9,206 bases of DNA from Verrucomicrobiota bacterium (GTDB lineage: Bacteria; Verrucomicrobiota; Verrucomicrobiia; Limisphaerales; UBA11358), in contig JAJPKI010000183.1 in NCBI GenBank assembly GCA_021323835.1, forward strand, positions 1-9,206. Reading direction: 5' to 3'. Position numbers and translations under genes: made by a program. Under the pieces are notes generated by a model. That model ran no database searches, had not been told where the DNA came from, and was given only the letters and a program-made list of their open reading frames with translations. Each line of letters begins with the position of its first letter. The stretch's first letter is position 1. Positions 1 through 4,918 of this stretch are shown here, in pieces.

Positions 1-366
1 GGCCGCTTGACCAATGGCTCGGCCATCACGCAATGGCAATCAATCAGCAGCGATAACTTGCGCTGGACGTTTATTCCTACCGATAGCGGTTACTATCAAA
101 TCAATAGCGTCAAGAGCGGTTTGGATGCCGTGGTGCAGAGCGCTTCGACGTCGCAAGGCGCGGGCATCATTCAATGGTCGTTCGGTTCTGCCCAAAATGA
201 CCAATGGTTGCCGCAACAAAACAGCGACGGTAGTTACACCTTCGTCAATCGTCATAGCGGATTGGTGTTGGAAGACCCGGGTTCGAGCACTTCCACGAGC
301 ACGCAAATGGACCAATGGGGTTCTAACGGCGGAGCCAACCAGAAATGGAAATTGATTAAGCAGTAA
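1..366 (+). CDS. Ricin-type beta-trefoil lectin domain protein, C-terminal part (5' end outside window)
   Basis: The frame is open from the first base (G-R-L-T-N-G...) to the TAA at 364-366, giving 121 visible residues. They form most of a ricin B-like trefoil: Trp-ended QW motifs occur as ITQW/NLRW, IIQW/NDQW and MDQW/NQKW, one pair per trefoil lobe. Such domains usually bind galactose or other sugars and target secreted enzymes to polysaccharide. The first lobe is cut by the window edge; an in-frame TTG at position 7 is not a real start, because the paralogue at 523-1692 has its trefoil continuing upstream of the matching point. Over the last 99 residues the two proteins differ at only 6 positions by my hand alignment. 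Whatever precedes the trefoil here (catalytic or jelly-roll domain, signal peptide) cannot be seen. A strong terminator follows 17 bases after the stop. The domain call is confident; sugar specificity is unknown. Confidence 0.88.
   Translation, partial: GRLTNGSAITQWQSISSDNLRWTFIPTDSGYYQINSVKSGLDAVVQSASTSQGAGIIQWSFGSAQNDQWLPQQNSDGSYTFVNRHSGLVLEDPGSSTSTSTQMDQWGSNGGANQKWKLIKQ
67..363 (+). repeat. Paralogous trefoil-coding segment, copy 1 (matches 1393-1689)
   Basis: This segment aligns without gaps to 1393-1689 over 99 codons. By hand count about 43 of 297 bases differ but only 6 residues change, so most differences are silent. This is an old tandem duplication, or repeated homogenisation, under strong protein-level constraint. 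Upstream of position 67 the two copies differ by a one-codon indel. Confidence 0.85.
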
Positions 367-382
367 CGGCAGGGGTTGACAG

Positions 383-420
383 AGCGCCGTTGCTTAAACG
401 CGACGGCGCTTTTTATTTTT
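383..420 (+). terminator. Intrinsic terminator after the first trefoil gene
   Basis: A perfect 8-bp stem (AGCGCCGT at 383-390 with ACGGCGCT at 403-410) encloses a 12-base loop and is followed directly by TTTTATTTTT (411-420). It lies 17 bases after the stop codon at 366, so it should separate transcription of the two trefoil genes. Confidence 0.9.
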
Positions 421-446
421 CGATGGAAACGGGAAATTAGTTTTGC

Positions 447-473
447 TTGTCATCTGTCGAACGAAAGTATGAT
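447..473 (+). promoter_or_regulatory. Candidate sigma70-type promoter for the second trefoil gene
   Basis: TTGTCA (447-452) and TATGAT (468-473) each match the -35 and -10 consensus at five of six positions. The spacer is 15 bases, which is shorter than the preferred 17. An alternative -35, TTGCTT at 443-448, gives a 19-base spacer. The site lies between the upstream terminator and the next gene, where a promoter is required. This is a pattern match only. Confidence 0.35.
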
Positions 474-512
474 AGCGCAAAATAATCGGTTGTGTTAAAT
501 ATCGTCAACGCC

Positions 513-518
513 AAGGAG
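513..518 (+). promoter_or_regulatory. Ribosome binding site AAGGAG deciding the start at 523
   Basis: AAGGAG ends four bases before the ATG at 523. The next in-frame ATG (580) has only weak purine-rich sequence in front of it. This Shine-Dalgarno match is the main reason to prefer 523 as the start, even though it yields an unusually long n-region before the signal-peptide core. The 4-base spacing is a little short. Confidence 0.6.
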
Positions 519-522
519 CCTT

Positions 523-1692
523 ATGCACAAAAATTTTGTGCCCGTAAATCGCCGCGGCGGAAATAAACATAACCGCAATATGAAATCCCAAATTAAAATC
601 AACTCGTGGTTAAAATCTGCTGTCATTGTCGGCGCAGGCGCAACGTTGCTTCTCGGCGCCGGCGTGGCGCGAGCGCAAGTCGGCAGCGGCTGGGCGCAGT
701 TCTTCCCGAACAGCTACATCCAAATCGAAAGCAACGACGTTTTCTGTTCGTTTCCACCGGACTCCACCGTGATCAATTTCGCGGGCGTCCAATATACCAA
801 CAAGAACGGCATTGAAACATTTATGCTCGTCAATCATCACTCGAACCGCGTTGAACGGCGCTATTACGATGATTATTCCGACCGCCGGCAGTTTGAAGGT
901 TATGTCAATGTCACCGGCCCGACCGAAGACGAAAAAATTCATCAAATCTTTTGCGCCAATCCGGACGGCCCGTATTTTCTGATTAGCGCCTACACCAACA
1001 GCGGCGGTGAACTCAAAGCGTTGGGCGCGGGCGGCGGCACATTGATTACCGGCTGCTATGGAACATGGGTGCGCATCAATAGCATCCACGACCAGGCCGC
1101 CAATCTTACCGACATTTACATCAACGGCACTTTGATGTCGCACGGCACGTGGGGCTCGGGAATTTCTTATTACACCAAATACGGCGACTACGGCACGTTG
1201 ATGTCTGCCTATTCGGAAGTGCAATACAAAAATGTCAAAATGTTCCAGACCGGCACAAGCATTGACACTTCGGCGATTTATCAAATTCAAAACGAGGCCA
1301 GCGGATTGGTTTTGAACAATCAGGGTTCGCTGACCAACGGCTCAAAAATCACGCAATGGTCGTCGGCATCTACCAGCCAAAATTTGCAATGGACATTTAT
1401 TCCCACTGACAGCGGCTATTATCAAATCAACAGCGTCAAGAGTGGAAAAGATGCCGTTGTGCAAAGCGCATCTACATCGCAAGGTGCCGGTATCATTCAA
1501 TGGTCGTTCGGTTCGGCGCAAAATGACCAATGGCTGCCGCAAGAAAACGCCGACGGCAGTTTTACCTTCGTCAACCGCCATAGCGGCTTGGTGCTTGAAG
1601 ACCCGGGTTCGAGCAGTTCCACCAGCACGCAAATGGACCAATGGGGTTCCAATGGTGGCGCGAACCAGAAATGGCAATTGATTAAGCAATAA
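523..1692 (+). CDS. Secreted jelly-roll (lyase-like) protein with C-terminal ricin-type beta-trefoil
   Basis: 389 residues in three parts. A Sec signal peptide has its hydrophobic core at about residues 32-49 and a likely cleavage after A-R-A (residue 51). A beta-rich domain at about 55-243 resembles concanavalin-A-like jelly rolls of polysaccharide lyases: KIHQIF at 138-143 and YYTKYGDY at 216-223 recall the QIH and YFKAGxY motifs of PL7-type alginate lyases, but the canonical residues are not all present. A complete ricin B-like trefoil fills about 249-389, with QW motifs ending at W279, W290, W327, W337, W374 and W384. The protein is probably exported and binds carbohydrate; lyase activity is possible but unproven. 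The ATG at 523 follows AAGGAG; the ATG at 580 would give a normal-length signal peptide of about 32 residues. The neighbouring gene upstream carries a nearly identical trefoil, and the gene is closed by its own terminator. The trefoil call is firm, the jelly-roll fold is likely, and the enzymatic role is uncertain. Confidence 0.85.
   Translation: MHKNFVPVNRRGGNKHNRNMKSQIKINSWLKSAVIVGAGATLLLGAGVARAQVGSGWAQFFPNSYIQIESNDVFCSFPPDSTVINFAGVQYTNKNGIETFMLVNHHSNRVERRYYDDYSDRRQFEGYVNVTGPTEDEKIHQIFCANPDGPYFLISAYTNSGGELKALGAGGGTLITGCYGTWVRINSIHDQAANLTDIYINGTLMSHGTWGSGISYYTKYGDYGTLMSAYSEVQYKNVKMFQTGTSIDTSAIYQIQNEASGLVLNNQGSLTNGSKITQWSSASTSQNLQWTFIPTDSGYYQINSVKSGKDAVVQSASTSQGAGIIQWSFGSAQNDQWLPQENADGSFTFVNRHSGLVLEDPGSSSSTSTQMDQWGSNGGANQKWQLIKQ
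1393..1689 (+). repeat. Paralogous trefoil-coding segment, copy 2 (matches 67-363)
   Basis: Second copy of the trefoil-coding segment, about 85% identical in DNA and about 94% identical in protein to 67-363 by hand alignment. The similarity stops at the stop codons: the two downstream terminators are unrelated in sequence. Confidence 0.85.
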
Positions 1693-1707
1693 GCGAACAT
1701 TCAATGC

Positions 1708-1744
1708 AACGCGCGATTGCCAAACAGTCGCGCGTTACTTTTTT
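1708..1744 (+). terminator. Intrinsic terminator after the second trefoil gene
   Basis: A perfect 9-bp stem (AACGCGCGA at 1708-1716 with TCGCGCGTT at 1728-1736) has an 11-base loop and is followed by AC and six T (1739-1744). The stem begins 15 bases after the stop codon at 1692. Confidence 0.9.
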
Positions 1745-1788
1745 CAATTCTTGTCCGAAATGAACCCGCCGTTTATCTTTCGCGCCGC

Positions 1789-2541
1789 ATGAAATTTTTT
1801 TGGCTGACAATTCCAGCCGCATTGATTTTTGGATTTGGCTGCTCCACGATGAATTCCAATTCCGGCAACGATGCCTTTGCGTCGCCAACACAACTCACCG
1901 CCATGTTGACCAATGGAAATGTTGTATTGCATTGGAAAAATAATTCCACGGCAGATGGCGGCAATTGGGTCGAATTCGCCACGCCCGGTTCCGACTTCGT
2001 TCAACTCGACGTTTTCATGTCCGATGCAAGTAGCACGACGTTTGTCCATCCGCGCGTCGCGCCGCAAACGACGTTCATTTATCAAATTCATCCTTTTTTC
2101 GGCAAAGCGACCGCGCCAATTGAAATCTCCACCGGCAGTCCGACGACTAACGCACCATCGCTCGATGAAGGTCCCATCGCTTCAACAAATGAAATTATCT
2201 CCGGCAAAACAAAAACATTTTCCATTCGCTCACTGAAAACATTTGCCAAAGCCGCGCCAACTGATTTCACCGCCACTCTTTCATCGCCTACGAGCGTTGA
2301 CTTGCGTTGGAAAGACAATGCTTCGGACGAAGACGGTTATTTTCTCGAAATTGCGTCGAGCGCCACCGGAAAATTTTACCCGTGCGCCTTGCTTTCGGCC
2401 GATACCACCTCCTTTAGAAAAACCGGCTTGCCGCCAAATACAAAATGTTTTTTCCGCGTGCGCGCTTACTTTTACGGCAAACCATCCGAAACTGCTTCTG
2501 TCAATACGTCGTCGCAATTGCCGCCTGCTCCAAATAATTAA
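1789..2541 (+). CDS. Probable lipoprotein with two fibronectin type III domains
   Basis: 250 residues from the ATG at 1789. The N-terminus MKFFWLTIPAALIFGFGC is a short hydrophobic signal ending at C18, which fits lipidation although G-F-G-C is an imperfect lipobox. Two Ig-like FN3 domains follow, at about 33-117 and 156-242. Both show the FN3 pattern: P-T-x-L/F-T-A start, L-x-W-K strand, then Y-x-I-H-P-F or F-R-V-R-A-Y near the end. They are joined by a Ser/Thr-rich linker. FN3 domains in bacterial secreted proteins act as spacers or binding modules; no catalytic domain is present. The longer frame beginning with TTG at 1717 is rejected because that codon sits in the loop of the terminator at 1708-1744. 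No clear Shine-Dalgarno precedes 1789. The gene lies 97 bases after the trefoil gene and converges on the GH36 gene. Exact role and partner are unknown. Confidence 0.75.
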   Translation: MKFFWLTIPAALIFGFGCSTMNSNSGNDAFASPTQLTAMLTNGNVVLHWKNNSTADGGNWVEFATPGSDFVQLDVFMSDASSTTFVHPRVAPQTTFIYQIHPFFGKATAPIEISTGSPTTNAPSLDEGPIASTNEIISGKTKTFSIRSLKTFAKAAPTDFTATLSSPTSVDLRWKDNASDEDGYFLEIASSATGKFYPCALLSADTTSFRKTGLPPNTKCFFRVRAYFYGKPSETASVNTSSQLPPAPNN

Positions 2542-2554
2542 TTTCTTTAAGTTT

Positions 2555-2573
2555 AAATCGTCGAACCGATTTT
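2555..2573. terminator. Weak hairpin between convergent genes, possible bidirectional terminator
   Basis: AAATCG (2555-2560) pairs with CGATTT (2567-2572) around a 6-base loop in the 45-base gap between the convergent stop codons. A short T run (2570-2573) follows on the plus strand. The stem is short and AT-rich, far weaker than the other terminators in the window, so its function is doubtful. Confidence 0.3.
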
Positions 2574-2586
2574 CATTCAAGCGGCA

Positions 2587-4731
2587 TTATTGAGCAATCA
2601 TCTCAATGACCGCGCTGTCGAATGCATTATGACATTCCGTCGGCAGACCGTCGCGCATCAAGGTCGCGCCGTCGGCAATTTCGCCGGTATAAACTTCGCG
2701 GTCATTTGTCGCGCGAACTCGATAATGCTTTTGCGGGTCAAGCCCACGCGGCTTTACAGATTTATCTTCGCCACCTTTCAACTGATATACGAACAGCACG
2801 GCGCGCGATTTGTCGGCGGAAACGTAATCCAGCGCGGCGCGCGCACTGTCGTAAGGCGATTCGAGCCGGTATAAATCGCCTTGTTCCACGACGTCGCGGA
2901 TTTCTTTTTTGTAAAGCGCGATGGAATTGGAAAGAAATTGCAAATCCGACGGCGACAATTTCCGCACGTCCATGTCCACGCCCAGCGCGCCGCTCATCGC
3001 CACATCAATCGCGAATTTCAGCGGGCGTTTGCCCATTTGCGTCACGTGCGCGGCGATGGTTTCCGCCGGAAAGAAATGGCTGAAGCCCCATTGGATTTTG
3101 ATTCGCGAAACAGGGTCGGTGTTGTCGCTCGGCCAGAACGAATCGAAATATTTCATCGAGCCGTAATCTACGCGGCCGCCGCCGCCGGAACACGCCATCG
3201 CCATCACGTTCGGAAAACTCGCGGCCATGTTGCTCATCACGCCATAAAGCGCGAAATTATATTTGATGAGCAATTCAGATTGTTCGTCCGCCGGCAAATA
3301 CGTCGAGCCGGGTTGATTGACGAAACGGTTCGCGTCCCATTTGGTGTAGCTCACGCCCGGCGTGGAAAGCGTGTTGCTCACGACGCCCCAGACAAAATTT
3401 TCCACCTTCGGATTGCTCAAATCCAAATCCAATTGGTTGCGGCCATAAATAAATTCGCGCTTCGGCTGTTGAATCGCCCAATCGGGATGCTGCTCGAACA
3501 AATCGCTCGACGGATTGACCATTTCCGGCTCAATCCAAATTCCAAAATTGATTCCGCGCTTGTTCGCTTCGCTCGCGAGGAAGGAAACTCCGTGCGGCAA
3601 TTTGTTCGTGTTCGCCTGCCAATCGCCGAGGCCGGCGTTGTCTTTATTGCGCGGATGCGCGTTGCCGAACCAACCGTCGTCGAGCAGGAACGTGTCCGCG
3701 CCGATTTTTTTCGCGCCATCAAACAGCGACACGATGAGTTGTTCGGTGAAATTCATGTCGGTCGCTTCCCAATTGTTCAACAATACCGGACGCGGCTTAT
3801 TGCCATCACGAATTCCGTATTGCCGCGCCCAACGATGAAAATTGCGGCTGACCTGACCTTTGCCCGAATCGCTCCACGTCCAAAGCATTGAAGGCGTCGT
3901 GAACGTTTCGCCGGGTTTCAATTTGTATTCCGATGCGAATGGATTGATGCCGCACAACGCGCGCAAACGATTTTTGAAATCCAAATCAAACGCCAATTGA
4001 AAACTGCCCGACCATTCCAGCGAACCGCCGATGGTTTCGCCGGTTTCTTCATCCGCTGGAGCGTTCAGCGACAAAATGAACGACGGAAATCTAAATCGGT
4101 CGGCGCGCACGCCGATTTTCGAATCAAGAATTTTGATTCCGTGTCCAAGTTTTTCTTCATCCATCGTCGCTTCCGTTTTGTAATCGCCGTGGAATTGCGT
4201 CAGCCAATATTCGCGCGCCTTGAATTGCGGCGCTGCCGAGGCAAATCGTGCAAGCGTGACCGTGCCATTTTCGCCGTTGCGGATTTCCGTCCATTGTTCG
4301 ATGACATCTTCAGCCGCGTAAGATTTAAAACAAAGCGTGACGAAAAACGGATACGCCGGGTCGCGCAATTCAATTCGAGTGAGCGAGACGTTTGTATCAA
4401 TCGTTGTCGTCGAATGTTTCACGTAAATCAAATCCGTAGAAGTGTTGCCGTCGGCGTGCGTCGCTTCGAGCGCAGGCTCCAAAATAAATCCGTCGCCGAA
4501 CGGCGGATACAATTCCGTTTCGCGCGCGAGCACATTGGTTTTGGCAATTTCCTTTTCCGGCGCGCCGTAATGAAGTTCATAAACACGGCCGTCATCGCCA
4601 ACGCGCAACATTAAAACCGAGTGCGCGGTGGGAATGTTGATGGATTCGCCGCCGGCGGTGGTCGTTGGAAAATCCGCAGCACGCGCGGAAACTGCAAATA
4701 GAAGAGCAATTAGGAATTGTGCATATTTCAT
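2587..4731 (-). CDS. Secreted alpha-galactosidase, glycoside hydrolase family 36
   Basis: 714 residues from the ATG at 4731, typical for GH36. The family hydrolyses terminal alpha-1,6-galactose from melibiose, raffinose-type oligosaccharides and galactomannan side chains by a retaining mechanism. A signal peptide (MKYAQFLIALLFAVSARA, cleavage about residue 18) indicates export. An N-terminal beta-sandwich (about 20-300) precedes the TIM barrel (about 310-620) and a C-terminal beta domain. Barrel hallmarks are NNWEAT (319-324), LLDDGWFG (349-356), GLGDW (367-371), GIWIEPEMV (397-405) and HPDW (415-418). The nucleophile is D466 in KWDANR, and the acid/base is D536 in PSDNTD, after CSGGGGR (514-520). 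In the N-domain, the stretch often reading RGTSSHQ.NPF is VRADRFRFPSF here (208-218), suggesting a divergent subgroup. A GTG at 4773 gives a 14-residue longer form, but it lacks a better ribosome site and lies upstream of the expected transcript start of the candidate promoter. The family call is firm; preferred substrate is unknown. Confidence 0.95.
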   Translation of the reverse strand: MKYAQFLIALLFAVSARAADFPTTTAGGESINIPTAHSVLMLRVGDDGRVYELHYGAPEKEIAKTNVLARETELYPPFGDGFILEPALEATHADGNTSTDLIYVKHSTTTIDTNVSLTRIELRDPAYPFFVTLCFKSYAAEDVIEQWTEIRNGENGTVTLARFASAAPQFKAREYWLTQFHGDYKTEATMDEEKLGHGIKILDSKIGVRADRFRFPSFILSLNAPADEETGETIGGSLEWSGSFQLAFDLDFKNRLRALCGINPFASEYKLKPGETFTTPSMLWTWSDSGKGQVSRNFHRWARQYGIRDGNKPRPVLLNNWEATDMNFTEQLIVSLFDGAKKIGADTFLLDDGWFGNAHPRNKDNAGLGDWQANTNKLPHGVSFLASEANKRGINFGIWIEPEMVNPSSDLFEQHPDWAIQQPKREFIYGRNQLDLDLSNPKVENFVWGVVSNTLSTPGVSYTKWDANRFVNQPGSTYLPADEQSELLIKYNFALYGVMSNMAASFPNVMAMACSGGGGRVDYGSMKYFDSFWPSDNTDPVSRIKIQWGFSHFFPAETIAAHVTQMGKRPLKFAIDVAMSGALGVDMDVRKLSPSDLQFLSNSIALYKKEIRDVVEQGDLYRLESPYDSARAALDYVSADKSRAVLFVYQLKGGEDKSVKPRGLDPQKHYRVRATNDREVYTGEIADGATLMRDGLPTECHNAFDSAVIEMIAQ

Positions 4732-4775
4732 AAGCGATAAGATATTGACTGCGACTGCCGACGATTTGTCCACAA

Positions 4776-4804
4776 ATTATTTCGAGCAGAACCGTAGCCG
4801 ACAA
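4776..4804 (-). promoter_or_regulatory. Candidate sigma70-type promoter for the GH36 gene
   Basis: Read on the minus strand: TTGTCG (4804-4799), a 17-base spacer, then AATAAT (4781-4776, five of six to consensus). Transcription would start near 4768, leaving a leader of about 37 bases before the ATG at 4731 and excluding the alternative GTG at 4773. The site sits just downstream of the terminator of the neighbouring gene, where a promoter is expected. This is pattern evidence only. Confidence 0.4.
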
Positions 4805-4834
4805 TTCATTTGAAATAAAAACCGGCTTTTCATC

Positions 4835-4877
4835 AAAAAAAAATGGCCGCCGGCGTTCCCAGTTACGCGCGGCGGCC
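4835..4877 (-). terminator. Intrinsic terminator of the giant PATR-repeat gene
   Basis: Read on the minus strand: GGCCGCCG (4877-4870), a 17-base loop, CGGCGGCC (4852-4845), one A, then nine T (4843-4835). The perfect 8-bp all-GC stem begins about 40 bases after the stop codon at 4919. It should isolate the downstream GH36 gene from this transcript. Confidence 0.92.
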
Positions 4878-4918
4878 TTCCCAATTGTTGCTCGAAAACG
4901 AATTCTCGCAACGGGAAA

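Noticed and set aside
610..1290. Minus-strand open frame of 226 codons opposite the jelly-roll region
   Set aside because: The plus-strand protein has a signal peptide, ribosome site and trefoil domain. The antisense translation shows no domain or credible start context.
1717..1788. N-terminal extension of the FN3 lipoprotein from TTG at 1717
   Set aside because: The TTG lies in the loop of a strong intrinsic terminator, and the extension would bury the lipoprotein signal peptide behind 24 residues.
2881..3891. Long plus-strand open frame of 336 codons opposite the GH36 gene
   Set aside because: It is antisense to a gene with unmistakable GH36 motifs. Its translation is Arg/His/Ala-rich with no recognisable domain, as expected for a shadow frame.
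4732..4773. Extension of the GH36 protein to the GTG at 4773
   Set aside because: The ATG at 4731 begins a standard signal peptide, and the candidate promoter would start transcription after the GTG.
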